DNA of 64,000 bases from Methanofollis sp. UBA420 (GTDB taxonomy: Archaea; Halobacteriota; Methanomicrobia; Methanomicrobiales; Methanofollaceae). The translations under genes and the position numbers were made by a program. The stretch is from positions 810,067 through 874,066 of the forward strand of contig NZ_DAGX01000002.1 in assembly GCF_002498315.1 (NCBI RefSeq), given 5' to 3'. The notes beneath the pieces were generated by a model, which was not told where the DNA came from, ran no database searches, and saw only the letters and a list, made by a program, of their open reading frames with translations. This document shows positions 25,449 to 34,252 of this stretch, piece after piece; position 1 is the first letter of the stretch; each line of letters begins with the position of its first letter.

Positions 25449-26768
25449 TTACACTCCTTCCAGTTCCCTGAACCGGAAGGAGACCCGCCACTCCTGCTGC
25501 TCGCGCAGCATCATCTCGTTCGCCTCGGCAAGGAGTGCGCAGAGGGCCGGCATGTCCTCGGCCCGCCTGATCCGCAGGGAGAGGGCTGAGAGATGGCGGA
25601 GCATGCGGGAAGCCCTCTCGGCCGTCGAGCGATACTCCTGCTGGATCCGCACAGCCGCTAGGCCGGCCGCCACCGCAGGGAGGACGATGGTCAGGGTGGT
25701 GGTGTAGGGGTGGCCGACGCCCGAGGCATGGGCCGCGGCCGCGATCAGGGTGGCGATGAAGAAGATCTCCCCGGCATAGAGGAGGTCCTCGTGCCGCCGC
25801 CGGTTTTTCTGCGCCTTCTCCGCGTACCAGTCGATCTGCCGGGCGAGCCAGGCCTCCAGGAGAAAGGCCTTCAGGGGCTCGAAAGGCATCGCGAGGGAGC
25901 AGTACTCCTGCGGCCTCGACTCGACCAGACTCTCGAAGGCCCGGGAGAGCCAGTCGTCGGCATGGGGAGAGAGAGTGAGGGGCGGGCGGTCGGGGAGCTC
26001 GCAGGTGATGCAGACAAAACAGAGGAAGATCGCCGACCGGATCCTCTCTGCAAGGAAGCGGTAGTCGAGCCACCTGCGGTGCCAGTCCAGGATCCGCGCC
26101 GCGATGAGGAGGAGGAGGACGCAGGCGATCGCCGCCACCTCCAGCCAGACCAGGGCCGGCCAGGCAGGGAGGAGGAGGGCCTGAACCGCGACGATGGCGA
26201 TCGCGGCAGAGGAGAGGGCGTACACTGCACTGCCAGCCAGCCGATGGCGGCTGCCATAGTGATCGGCGAGGATGCGGGTGCGGGCATAGTACGGGAGGAG
26301 GAACCCTGCCACCTCGTCAAGGAGGGCCGGGTCCAGGCCCGCACCGAGCAGGGCCGCCCTGTAAGCACTCTCGTGGCCGGCCACCTTTACCCTGACCCGC
26401 GCCGGGTCCACACTCTCGCCATTGTAGGTGTCAAAGAAGCGGAGGGTCTCGAGGATGCGGTCGGCATGGTGCTCCGCGGTGACCGCACCCGTCGGGGTAA
26501 CGAAAAAGAATGTCCTGCCCGCGGCGCGGGCCGACGAGGCGGCATCTTCGGTAAAAGCGACGAGGATCTCGCAGGCCTCGGCCACCTCCGCGGCCGAGCC
26601 GACGGTCTGGAGGTCGGCGATGCCGGGAACAGTTGCACTGGTGGTCACGGCCACATAGGTGTGAGGTGTGCTGGCAAGGATGCGGTCCAGGTACGCGAGC
26701 ACAGGCGCGGGGTCGCCCTCCCCTGCCACCCCGACGCGGACCACCAGGGGGAGGGGAGGGGCGTACAT
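25449..26768 (-). CDS. SLOG-like domain plus two-TM (DUF4231/SLATT-like) membrane protein
   Basis: A 439-residue protein. Residues 1-110 look like a Rossmann-type SLOG nucleotide-binding domain (VRVGVAGEGDPAPVLAYLD, EILVAFTEDAA, ETLRFFDTYN). Two pairs of hydrophobic helices follow (about 165-215 and 325-365). The segment WHRRWLDYRFLAERIRSAIF and the C-terminal EWRVSFRF are reminiscent of DUF4231/SLATT pore-forming effector families. ATG 26768 begins 2 nt after the stop of the HEAT-repeat gene, so the pair is coupled. Role as a nucleotide-gated membrane effector is inference from those families. Confidence 0.65.
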   Translation of the reverse strand: MYAPPLPLVVRVGVAGEGDPAPVLAYLDRILASTPHTYVAVTTSATVPGIADLQTVGSAAEVAEACEILVAFTEDAASSARAAGRTFFFVTPTGAVTAEHHADRILETLRFFDTYNGESVDPARVRVKVAGHESAYRAALLGAGLDPALLDEVAGFLLPYYARTRILADHYGSRHRLAGSAVYALSSAAIAIVAVQALLLPAWPALVWLEVAAIACVLLLLIAARILDWHRRWLDYRFLAERIRSAIFLCFVCITCELPDRPPLTLSPHADDWLSRAFESLVESRPQEYCSLAMPFEPLKAFLLEAWLARQIDWYAEKAQKNRRRHEDLLYAGEIFFIATLIAAAAHASGVGHPYTTTLTIVLPAVAAGLAAVRIQQEYRSTAERASRMLRHLSALSLRIRRAEDMPALCALLAEANEMMLREQQEWRVSFRFRELEGV

Positions 26769-26770
26769 AT

Positions 26771-27331
26771 TCACGGCCGCCCGAGGGCGTCCCTGATCGC
26801 TCGGCGCACCGCACCCGAGGGTTCGGCGACGAGGGCCGTCTCCAGGGCCTCGTCCGCGCCCCCCACACGCCCCAGGGCAAAGGCCGCCGCCTTCCTGGCA
26901 GGGGGGTTCACGTCGGCGAGGAGGGGGAGGAGGGCCTCCCGCGCCGCCGGGTCCGCGATCAGGCCGAGGGCCTTTGCCGCCATATAGCGCACATGGTCCT
27001 TCCCGTCGCGGAGGGCCCGCACCAGAGCCTGGACGGCACGGCGGTCGCCGATGCGGCCAAGCCCCTCCGCGGCGCGGTACCTGACCCGCCACGCAGGGTC
27101 CTGCAGCGCGTGGATAAGGGGGAGGACGGCACGCTGGGCCACCAGGCCCTCCATCGCCCTGGCACGCACCCCCTTGTCGGCGTCGCCGAGGGCCAGAACG
27201 AGCGCAGCCACATCATCCCCTGTCTTCCCAATCAGGATCGCCGCCATGCTCCTGATGCGGGCCTCGTCGGCCCCGGAGAGGGCGAGATTGAGTCCTTCCC
27301 GCGCACGGTCGACCGTGTACTCATGCTCCAT
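26771..27331 (-). CDS. HEAT-repeat protein
   Basis: A 186-residue all-helical protein with about five HEAT/PBS-lyase repeats between residues 28 and 180 (for example VRYRAAEGLGRIGDRRAVQA and VRYMAAKALGLIADPAAREA). Such proteins are protein-protein adaptors. ATG 27331 gives MEHEYTVDRAREGLN; an in-frame start at 27367 is less likely. It is the first gene of a tight pair with the SLOG-like membrane protein, so it may regulate or tether it. Confidence 0.85.
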   Translation of the reverse strand: MEHEYTVDRAREGLNLALSGADEARIRSMAAILIGKTGDDVAALVLALGDADKGVRARAMEGLVAQRAVLPLIHALQDPAWRVRYRAAEGLGRIGDRRAVQALVRALRDGKDHVRYMAAKALGLIADPAAREALLPLLADVNPPARKAAAFALGRVGGADEALETALVAEPSGAVRRAIRDALGRP

Positions 27332-27403
27332 GGGAAGACACTTCGCGGTCAGGAGTAAAAAACACACCCCGGCGTCGGGGAGTGACGACAGAAAAAGGGA
27401 AAA

Positions 27404-27476
27404 CGCCCAGGACGGAATTCGAATCCGTGTCGATGCCGTGACAGGGCATCATGATAGGCCTCTACACTACCTGGGC
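27404..27476 (-). tRNA. tRNA-Asp (GTC)
   Basis: Complement strand folds as a cloverleaf: acceptor GCCCAGG with CCTGGGC, anticodon loop CTGTCAC (anticodon GTC), T loop TTCGAAT, discriminator G. No intron. It follows tRNA-Tyr by 9 nt and is probably in the same transcript. Confidence 0.93.
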
Positions 27477-27485
27477 ACATTGCGA

Positions 27486-27592
27486 TCCCGCCTCCCGGAG
27501 TCGAACCGGGGACATCGCGGTAGCCGCGCGGTTACCGAGCGTCGGTAAACCAAACTACAGCCGCGCACTCTACCAGTCTGAGTTAAGGCGGG
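27486..27592 (-). tRNA. tRNA-Tyr (GTA) with intron
   Basis: Acceptor CCCGCCT pairs with AGGCGGG, discriminator A; the anticodon stem CGCGG/CCGCG encloses CTGTAG and, after removal of about 33 nt (27522-27554), a final A. The intron sits at canonical position 37/38 and contains its own hairpin (GGTT-ACCGA paired with TCGGT-AACC). Mature length about 74 nt. TATA-like CTATATAACG lies just upstream on the minus strand (about 27599-27608). Confidence 0.9.
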
Positions 27593-27662
27593 TATTGCGT
27601 TATATAGGTGGGTCTAGCCGGTTATTAAAGATATCGGTGCCTCCTGACGCCCCGGGAGACAC

Positions 27663-27672
27663 CTATATATAT
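27663..27672 (+). promoter_or_regulatory. TATA box of the leuA-family gene
   Basis: CTATATATAT lies about 21-30 nt before ATG 27693, which opens a 23-codon reading frame (to TAA at 27762-27764) that stops exactly where similarity to 2-isopropylmalate synthase begins in the next frame. Confidence 0.5.
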
Positions 27673-27754
27673 CACAGTGTCCACTTCTGTGTATGTCTCG
27701 CATCAACGCAGACACACAGATGACAAGGGGGTATCGTTTTCTTTACCCCTGGGA

Positions 27755-29262
27755 ATGCACGTAAGAACATCACTCTTTTCGACACCACGCTGAGGGACGG
27801 CGAACAAACGCCGGGCGTATCCTTTACCGTTGACCAGAAGGTAGAGATTGCACGCCAGCTCGCCGCAACAGGCATCGGCACCATCGAGGCCGGTTTCCCT
27901 GCCTCCTCCGCGGAGGAGAGGGAGGCCGTGCAGGCGGTCGCCAGGGCCGTCGACTCTGCCCGGATCTGCGGCCTCGCCCGGATGCGCAGGGACGACGTGG
28001 ACGCCTGCACCGCGTGCGGCGTCGGCATGGTCCATCTCTTCGTCCCGACCTCCGACATCCAGCGGGAGTACACGATCAAAAAGAGCAGGCAGGAGGTGCT
28101 CGACGCCACCGCCGAGGTCGTCGCCTATGCCAGGGAGCAGGTGCCGCACGTCCTCTTCTCCGCGATGGACGCCACCAGGACCGACAGGGACTACCTGGCC
28201 GAGGTCTGTCTGGCGGCCGTGGACGCGGGGGCGACGACCGTGAACATCCCGGACACCGTCGGCGTCATGACGCCGACCGCGATGAAGGAGTTGATCGCCT
28301 GGGCCGTGAAGGAGGTGAAGGCGCCGATCGACGTCCACTGCCACAACGACTTCGGGCTCGCGGTCGCAAACACCCTGGCCGCGGTCGAGGCCGGGGCCGC
28401 GCAGGTCCAGGTCACCGTCAACGGCATGGGCGAGCGGGCCGGCAACGCCGACCTCGCCCAGACCGCGATGGCCCTGGAGGCGATCTACGGCATCGAGACA
28501 GGCGTCGTCTCCAACCGTCTCCTGGAGACCTCGCGCCTCGTCTCACGGTACGCCGGGATCAGCATCCCGCCGGGCCAGCCCGTCGTCGGCGAGAACGCCT
28601 TCGCCCACGAGAGCGGCATCCATGCCCACGGCATCATCGAGCACCCGGACACCTTCGAGCCAGGCATCATGACCCCGGAGATGGTCGGCCACCGGCGGCG
28701 CCTGAAGCTCGGCAAACATGCGGGCAGGCACGCCGTCCGCCAGATGCTCGCCGACGTCCACATGCAGCCTGACGACGCCGCGCTCGACCAGATCCTGGCG
28801 AAGATGAAGGCGATCGCCAGCCGCGGCCGCCGGATCACCGACGCCGACCTGTACGCGATCGCCGAGGAGGTGATGGGCATGGCAGGCGTCACCCCCGCGG
28901 TCGGGCTGCGGGACATCGCCGTCTTCACCGGCACACACTCGATGCCGACCGCCTCTGTCAGCCTCATCGTCGACGGGGCCGAGAGGGTCGGGTGCAGCAC
29001 AGGCAACGGCCCGGTGGACGCCGCCATGAAGGCGATCCTCCGCTGCCTGGACGAACCCGTCCACCTGAAGGAGTTCGCGGTCGAGTCGATCAGCGGCGGC
29101 ACAGACGCCATCGGCCATGTCACGATCGCCGTCGAGGATCGGGCAGGCCACATCTTCGACGCCTCCGCGTCCTCCGACGACATCGTCATCGCCTCCGTCG
29201 ACGCGATGATCAACGCGATCAACCTGCTGCAGAGGGTGCAGGGCGCGAAAACCGGGGAGTGA
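27755..29262 (+). CDS. 2-isopropylmalate/citramalate synthase family protein with disrupted 5' end
   Basis: Homology starts at codon 27763: KNITLFDTTLRDGEQTPG, the metal- and substrate-binding start of the LeuA/CimA/AksA barrel, then EAGFPASS, HCHNDFGLAVAN and a C-terminal LeuA dimerisation domain (about 490 residues in all). The frame is open from 27724 but has no ATG, GTG or TTG before GTG 27928, which would delete the catalytic N-terminus. ATG 27755 (MHVR) or ATG 27693 would each need a one-base shift to join this frame. Condenses acetyl-CoA with a 2-oxoacid; leucine or isoleucine pathway cannot be decided. Confidence 0.85.
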
Positions 29263-29289
29263 AACCCCCGGAACTACCCTCTTCTTTTC

Positions 29290-29660
29290 AACCCGCACGG
29301 GTTCACAACTTCATGCGCCAGACCGAAAGGCTATCCCAGAACACTCTCATTCATTCCCCTATCACTGCATGCAGGGCTCTGGAGAAAATTTCATGTTCGG
29401 GTCGATATCTCCCCCGGATTCCGTGATGAGCAGCACGAACCCCCCACCTTCCCCACGCTCTCCACCGGAGGACTGACGCCGAAAATCAAAGATTATCTCG
29501 ACTCCCTTCGGTCGTTCCCCCGGACACCCGAAAATAGGATAGAAAGGGAGAAGGATAAACCCTGCAACCTGAGGACACCTGCCATCCACCGTCCTATCGT
29601 AATGGTGGGAGCGCGAGCGTTAGCGAGCATGAGAAAACCATAGGATTTCAATTCAGGGGG
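29290..29660. repeat. Mosaic small-hairpin repeat, copy 4 (degenerate)
   Basis: The gap 29263-29752 lacks a supported gene. Family words include GAAAATCAAAGATTATC (29479-29495, stem now imperfect), CTCGACTCCCTTCGGTCG (29496-29513), AATAGGATAGAAAGGGAGAA (29533-29552), TCCTATCG (29592-29599) and GCGAGCGTTAGCGAGCATGAG (29610-29636 area). After 29660 an AT-rich stretch holds the promoter of the next gene (GAATAAATAG at 29721-29730). Confidence 0.65.
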
Positions 29661-29752
29661 TGAAAAACCCCGTCACAGGCACGAAAATGATTTTTCCAGA
29701 GGTGAAAATTAAAGCAACACGAATAAATAGCACCACATAAAATTGCGTTTGA

Positions 29753-30835
29753 ATGTGGGAGCCTCGAAAGTACCATGAACTGCCAGCATGGGTCAGGGCC
29801 GCATCTGATCCTCAAAAGATCCCTATACCAAAGGATACGACACGGTATTTTCATGGAAGGCACTACGTTTACAGGGTTGAGTACACAAGGGACGAAAAAG
29901 GGCACCTTCACATCAGAAACTGGAGAAGGAAACGCATTTCCGCTAGCATGATGGGCTTCATTCGATATTACCGCCCTTTCATACGCGTCTGTCTCATTAT
30001 TGTATGTCTTCTCTGCATCTCACTCTTTATCCCCTGGAACGACCTGACACAGGCAATTGGAGATGCGTACAACCCTTCAACGACATTTAACACCTCCCCG
30101 GTAGCGCACACATATCCATATGGATACGATGGCAGGGACTCGCTCACATTTACTACGTACGGCGGGTTCTCAGAGTATCTTGGCCAAGAAGATCACAGTT
30201 ATCAATACAGTTTCGAAGACGAGGTGATCGGCGACCTTCTGGGAAACAAATACCAAGAACAATACCTCGCCTCCCTCATCGACGCACTCAGGAGGACATC
30301 ACCCTCCCCGGAGAGGCAGGCAAAAAATGCGATCGGTATGGTCCAGCATATCCCCTACTTTTGGGATCGCTTCAATGACCCGGCAGATACCGACTGGTAT
30401 TACCCGTACGAGACACTGCATCACATGCGGGGGGTCTGCGCGGACAAGTCACTACTCTTGGCATATCTGCTGGACAAACTGGGATATGATGTCGTCCTCT
30501 TCGACTGGAATAGGGATAAAGGAGGACATATGGCCGTCGGGGTCAGGTGCACGGGAGGATACGACTACGCGGGCAGCGGATACGCCTTCATCGAATCCAC
30601 CGGCCCGAACATCCCGACCTATGTCCCCGACACCTACATTGGAGGCCTTGTGCTCACTCCCGATCCGTCGATAATCCATGTAAGTGAGAGCGGAAAGGCC
30701 CTTGACCTCTCAGAAGAGTATCGCGATGCTGGAGAACTACAAAAGCTTGAGAGCATGGGCCAGGTGCTCGACAGTTACCACTATGGGCGATGGCAAGCGC
30801 TAAATAGGAAATATGACCTGGAATATGAGACCTGA
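29753..30835 (+). CDS. Membrane-anchored transglutaminase-like cysteine protease superfamily protein
   Basis: A 360-residue protein. Residues 1-75 are basic and cytoplasmic, one membrane helix follows (YYRPFIRVCLIIVCLLCISL, about residues 73-95), and the rest should be extracellular. The transglutaminase core shows the catalytic Cys in MRGVCADKSLLLAYLL, His in KGGHMAVGV and an acidic third residue in YAFIESTGP. Many archaeal members act on proteins or peptides; the substrate here is unknown. ATG 29753 lies about 25-30 nt after GAATAAATAG, suggesting leaderless transcription. It stands alone. Confidence 0.8.
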   Translation: MWEPRKYHELPAWVRAASDPQKIPIPKDTTRYFHGRHYVYRVEYTRDEKGHLHIRNWRRKRISASMMGFIRYYRPFIRVCLIIVCLLCISLFIPWNDLTQAIGDAYNPSTTFNTSPVAHTYPYGYDGRDSLTFTTYGGFSEYLGQEDHSYQYSFEDEVIGDLLGNKYQEQYLASLIDALRRTSPSPERQAKNAIGMVQHIPYFWDRFNDPADTDWYYPYETLHHMRGVCADKSLLLAYLLDKLGYDVVLFDWNRDKGGHMAVGVRCTGGYDYAGSGYAFIESTGPNIPTYVPDTYIGGLVLTPDPSIIHVSESGKALDLSEEYRDAGELQKLESMGQVLDSYHYGRWQALNRKYDLEYET

Positions 30836-30838
30836 TCA

Positions 30839-30847
30839 ACAAAAAAA
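30839..30847 (-). terminator. Oligo-T terminator of the prefoldin end of the operon
   Basis: Nine A on the plus strand, so a T9 tract on the minus strand immediately after the prefoldin stop. Confidence 0.5.
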
Positions 30848-30849
30848 GA

Positions 30850-31212
30850 TTACGAGGCCTGGGACGGCGCGCCGCCGAGGGCCTGCTTGACCTGGGACTG
30901 GAGCTGCTCGAACTTCGTCTGCATCACTTTTTCCTGCTTTTCAAGGGACGCAATCCGCAGCCCGAGGGTCTCGGCCTTCTCCTGCAATTCGGCGAGCACC
31001 TTCTCCTTCCCCTTCTGCATCATCACGGTCCCGACATTCACGTACACCGGCGCATCGTCGGCGACCTCCTTCAGCTCCTCCGCCGCGCGGTTCGTCTCCT
31101 TCACCGCCATCTCGTACTGGGCCTTCTGCCCGACGATCGTCTGGAGCTGCTGCTGGATCTGCTGCAGCATCGCAAGCTGCTGCTGAACCCTGGGTGAAAT
31201 GTTACTACTCAT
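30850..31212 (-). CDS. pfdB: Prefoldin subunit beta
   Basis: A 120-residue coiled-coil protein: two long helices (residues about 8-50 and 75-112) flank a short beta hairpin (VYVNVGTVMMQKGKE), the standard beta-prefoldin layout. With alpha subunits it forms a jellyfish hexamer that passes nascent proteins to the thermosome. It is the last gene of the ribosome/KEOPS operon and overlaps the Pcc1 gene by 8 nt, as often seen in Euryarchaeota. Confidence 0.95.
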   Translation of the reverse strand: MSSNISPRVQQQLAMLQQIQQQLQTIVGQKAQYEMAVKETNRAAEELKEVADDAPVYVNVGTVMMQKGKEKVLAELQEKAETLGLRIASLEKQEKVMQTKFEQLQSQVKQALGGAPSQAS

Positions 31213-31447
31213 GCCTGATCATCTCCTGGATTTCGTCAGCCACATTGACCAGCCGAAGCCACATGTTCAGCGCCGCCCGCAGGGCGTGCACGTCCGCCGC
31301 CCGCACCATGAGGACAAGGCTGTCGGGGCCGGCGAGGGCGACCTCCTCGTGGGAGCGGGAACCGGCCACCTCCCCGGCCTCCGGGGCGAGGGCGCGGTAC
31401 AGCAGGGGCGCAGCCGGCGTGTGGAACGTAAAGACCGCCTCATGCAT
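31205..31447 (-). CDS. KEOPS complex subunit Pcc1
   Basis: An 80-residue protein of the Pcc1 family, the small dimerising subunit of KEOPS, which makes the N6-threonylcarbamoyl group on tRNA A37. The pattern HEAVFTFHTPAAPLLYRALA and the C-terminal ALRAALNMWLRLVNVADEI match. ATG 31447 is used rather than a start at 31492 because the family begins there and the 8-nt overlap with the Brix gene then allows coupling. Confidence 0.85.
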   Translation of the reverse strand: MHEAVFTFHTPAAPLLYRALAPEAGEVAGSRSHEEVALAGPDSLVLMVRAADVHALRAALNMWLRLVNVADEIQEMIRHE

Positions 31448-31838
31448 CGGGTGCCACCTCAAGGACGATCCTCTTCTTCTGCTGGCCGTCAAAGATGACT
31501 GACGGCACGTCGGCCTCGATCTGTTCAGCTACACAGTATCTTTTCAGGACATCATAAACCGATGGGTCCGCGATCCTGACCGTGTGGCTGATCGGTTCGC
31601 TCCGCTCAGAGATCGTGACCTTCCTGAGAGCAAACTCATGGGCGACAACACCCTCCTCCACCACCTGGAGCCTGAGGGCGCCGCGTTCCCGGAGAAAGAG
31701 TATGACCGACTCGTCGGAAAGGGCCGCAAGGCCGGTCTTCCCGCGGGCCAGGTACCGGGCGCCCGTCGCAAAGGCGAGGTGCCGTGCGAGCGCCCGCAGG
31801 TCGTTTGCCGCTTTTCTGGAGGTCGTGACGACAGTCAT
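31440..31838 (-). CDS. Brix-domain rRNA maturation protein
   Basis: A 132-residue archaeal Brix/Imp4-like protein thought to act in pre-rRNA processing. The N-terminal VVTTSRKAANDLRALARHLA and later SHTVRIADPSVYDVLKRY are characteristic. ATG 31838 overlaps the rpoP stop by 4 nt (ATGA). Position between rpoP and the Pcc1 gene is the usual euryarchaeal order, which supports the call. Confidence 0.85.
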   Translation of the reverse strand: MTVVTTSRKAANDLRALARHLAFATGARYLARGKTGLAALSDESVILFLRERGALRLQVVEEGVVAHEFALRKVTISERSEPISHTVRIADPSVYDVLKRYCVAEQIEADVPSVIFDGQQKKRIVLEVAPDA

Positions 31839-31969
31839 CGAGCCTTCAGGTCTTTGGTCGCGGCGCCTCTCTCCTTGAACAGGATACGGTGTCCGCAGTA
31901 GGGGCACCTGACATTCTGGTCGATCTCGACCTTCTGCTTACACCGCGCACACTTGTACGAGCTGGCCAC
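31835..31969 (-). CDS. rpoP: RNA polymerase subunit P
   Basis: A 44-residue zinc-ribbon subunit (Rpb12 homologue) of archaeal RNA polymerase: YKCARCKQKVEI and VRCPYCGHRILFKER hold the two CxxC knuckles. GTG 31969 is the start by family length; a longer reading adds an unrelated N-terminus. It lies 5 nt after the L37Ae stop and overlaps the Brix gene. Confidence 0.93.
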   Translation of the reverse strand: MASSYKCARCKQKVEIDQNVRCPYCGHRILFKERGAATKDLKAR

Positions 31970-31974
31970 GGAGC

Positions 31975-32265
31975 TTACTCCTGGGTCTCGATTGCACGCT
32001 CGATCGTCCGCAGGGCTACGCGGAGGGACGGCGTCTGCGGAGCGTACGCACCGCCTGCAAACTTGAACCCGCACTTGCGGCATTCCCAGATCCCGGTGCC
32101 GACACGGTGGACAGACTCGTGGTCACAGCGGGGGCAGGTGTGGGCGGCCTTCTCGACCCTCTCGACCTCGACCACACGCTTGCGGATGAACCTGCCGTAC
32201 CTGCATCCGAACCGCCCGGAACTTCCGGTGACCTTTCCTTTTGCTTTCTGGTTACGCCTCGCCAT
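31975..32265 (-). CDS. rpl37ae: 50S ribosomal protein L37Ae
   Basis: A 96-residue zinc-ribbon ribosomal protein (eL43) with CPRC and CRKC knuckles and the basic N-terminus ARRNQKAKGKVTG. A 43-nt gap to the SBDS gene contains TATATTAACC-like sequence (about 32311-32320, minus strand) and a TAGGGGTAA ribosome binding site, so L37Ae may also have its own promoter inside the larger operon. Confidence 0.96.
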   Translation of the reverse strand: MARRNQKAKGKVTGSSGRFGCRYGRFIRKRVVEVERVEKAAHTCPRCDHESVHRVGTGIWECRKCGFKFAGGAYAPQTPSLRVALRTIERAIETQE

Positions 32266-32308
32266 TCTGGATTACCCCTAATATGCTTATTTAGGTTAGA
32301 TGTTTTGG

Positions 32309-33013
32309 TTAATATAGTTGTTCAAGCACCTTGACCTGCCCGTCTCCCTTGGAGAGACGGTTGACCAGAGAGTAGAATTCACTCTGGGTACCGGCAGGGA
32401 TCCTGCATACGCAGACCCATGACCCGTCATTCTGCCACTCCTCTCTCTCGACCGTCGTCGCCGTCTGCATCTCGCCATAGGCGCGGGGCGCGTGGTCGGC
32501 CGGGATCCGCACCGCGACGCGGAGTTCCTCGAAGCGGATCGGGATGAGAGGGCGGAGGGCCTTCATCGTCTCCTTCACCAGTTCGTCCAGGTGCTTGAAG
32601 GGGTCGATGCTCACCCTCGCCTCCTCCATCGCCATCTCGATCCTCTGGGGCGGGTGCGGGAGTTTGGTCTGCGGGTTGACAGCGTTGCGTGCGATGTACG
32701 TGATGACCTGCCGGCGCTTATCCTCGATCAGCTGCCGGCGCTGCTCTGAGGTGAGATGGATCTCGCCCTTGGTAAGGATCTTTCGTGCGATCGGCTCGAA
32801 GTCCGTCGTCCCGAAGGCCTTCACCAGGGACTCGTCAGAGGCGCGTTCCCCATGCGCGAAGTTCTCAAAGACGAAATCGGCAGCGACAAGGTCCTCGATC
32901 GGGACGTCCTCGCCCTTTTTGACCTTCATCGCAAGGTCGGGGTCGACCCCGATCTCGAACCGCTCGCCGTGACTCTCAAGCCGTGCCACAATCGCCCGGT
33001 CCAGTGGGATCAT
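32309..33013 (-). CDS. Ribosome assembly factor SBDS
   Basis: A 234-residue protein homologous to human SBDS and archaeal aSdo1, which helps release aIF6/eIF6 from the large ribosomal subunit. Three-domain layout is intact: the N-terminal FYSH domain (VARLESHGERFEIGVDPD), the central helical part with GEIHLTSEQRRQLIEDKRRQ, and the C-terminal ferredoxin-like domain (FEELRVAVRIPA). It follows psmA by 7 nt, an arrangement conserved in Euryarchaeota. Confidence 0.95.
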   Translation of the reverse strand: MIPLDRAIVARLESHGERFEIGVDPDLAMKVKKGEDVPIEDLVAADFVFENFAHGERASDESLVKAFGTTDFEPIARKILTKGEIHLTSEQRRQLIEDKRRQVITYIARNAVNPQTKLPHPPQRIEMAMEEARVSIDPFKHLDELVKETMKALRPLIPIRFEELRVAVRIPADHAPRAYGEMQTATTVEREEWQNDGSWVCVCRIPAGTQSEFYSLVNRLSKGDGQVKVLEQLY

Positions 33014-33020
33014 ACCTCAC

Positions 33021-33770
33021 TCACTCCCCTGAAGGTTCCGCGACACTCTCGAAGTCCATCTGGTCGACAAAGGACTTCACTTCCGCGGCTTCCATCTTGT
33101 GGAAGAACGGGTTTGCGACCTCTATGACACCGATTTCGACGGTCTGGACATCGAACTTCCCTTCGGTCGCCGCATGGAGGGCCTTGAGGCCGAGACGGAT
33201 CGCGTCGGGGATCGTCATCTCGGGGTTGTACTCCTCCTCGAAGATCTTCATGGCCGCAGGCCTGCCGATGCCGATGCCTGTCGCCTTGTACTCGAGGAGC
33301 GTGCCCGACGGGTCGGTCTCGAAGAGACGGACCTCGCCCTCGAAGACGCCTGCGATCAGCAGGGCCGTGCCGTACGGGCGGGCGCCGCCGAACTGGGTGT
33401 ACACCTGCATGTGGTCGCAGATCTTCTTTGCCAGGGTCTCGACATCGATCGACTCGTCGTAGGTCACCCTGTTGATCTGGGCCTCGACCCGCGCCCTTTC
33501 CACAAGGAGGCGGGCGTCGCCGACAAGGCCCGAGGATGCGACACCGATGTGATCGTCGATCAGGTAGATCTTCTCGATCGACGAGGATTCAAGGAGGCGG
33601 GACGATACCCGCTTGTCGACAAGAAGGATCACACCTTCCTTGCACTTGATCCCGACTGCAGTGGTCCCCCGCTTCACTGCCTCGCGTGCGTACTCTACCT
33701 GGTAGAGACGGCCGTCCGGGCTGAAGACCGTGATCGCCCGGTCATATCCCATCTGATATTGTGGTTGCAT
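33021..33770 (-). CDS. psmA: Proteasome alpha subunit
   Basis: A 249-residue subunit of the outer rings of the 20S proteasome. The N-terminal YDRAITVFSPDGRLYQVEYA forms the gate and the alpha-type signature; no active-site Thr is expected in alpha subunits. The ATG shares a base with the rnp2 stop (TAATG), with GAGGAGATC as ribosome binding site, so translation is coupled. The beta subunit is not in this window. Confidence 0.97.
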   Translation of the reverse strand: MQPQYQMGYDRAITVFSPDGRLYQVEYAREAVKRGTTAVGIKCKEGVILLVDKRVSSRLLESSSIEKIYLIDDHIGVASSGLVGDARLLVERARVEAQINRVTYDESIDVETLAKKICDHMQVYTQFGGARPYGTALLIAGVFEGEVRLFETDPSGTLLEYKATGIGIGRPAAMKIFEEEYNPEMTIPDAIRLGLKALHAATEGKFDVQTVEIGVIEVANPFFHKMEAAEVKSFVDQMDFESVAEPSGE

Positions 33771-34252
33771 TAGATCTCCTCTCTTTCATGATCTGTCAAA
33801 AAGACTCTGCTCTGCTTTTTAATACCCTCTTGTAGTACATCAACCTTGTGCCGTCCGTACCTGAAGGCCGGTGACTCCTTTTCCCCGTAGGTGACCGATT
33901 CCGGTTCCTTCCGGGGACCCCCCTCCTGAAGTCGCCTCTTGAGCGCGGCGATCGTCCCGGAAACCGCCACTGTCCTGAGGGCGATTCTCGCGTCCCCGAC
34001 CGCGGTGACGGTCGAGCACGCGAGGGCGAGGTCGCCCTCTGTCCCCCGCTGGCAGCGGAGGATGGCGTGTTCCCCCTCGCGGGAGAGGACGGCAGGCTGG
34101 ATCACGGCGGCACGGGCGTCGCCGAACAGGGAGGTCACCGCATCGGCGACAGCCAGGTACAGCGCCTTTTCCGCGGTCTCCTGCCAGGGCGGGAGGACCC
34201 GCACGAGCAGGTACCGCCTCTTCGTCCTGAGGGTCGGCGGCCGCACCTTCAT
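33770..34252 (-). CDS. rnp2: Ribonuclease P protein component 2 (Pop5)
   Basis: A 160-residue RNase P protein that pairs with Rnp3 (Rpp30) to activate the catalytic RNA for tRNA 5' maturation. Start KVRPPTLRTKRRYLLVRVLP and the LRCQRG segment match Pop5. The C-terminal extension (about 45 residues, charged) is longer than the minimal core. It overlaps rnp3 by 4 nt and psmA by 1 nt. Confidence 0.88.
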   Translation of the reverse strand: MKVRPPTLRTKRRYLLVRVLPPWQETAEKALYLAVADAVTSLFGDARAAVIQPAVLSREGEHAILRCQRGTEGDLALACSTVTAVGDARIALRTVAVSGTIAALKRRLQEGGPRKEPESVTYGEKESPAFRYGRHKVDVLQEGIKKQSRVFLTDHEREEI

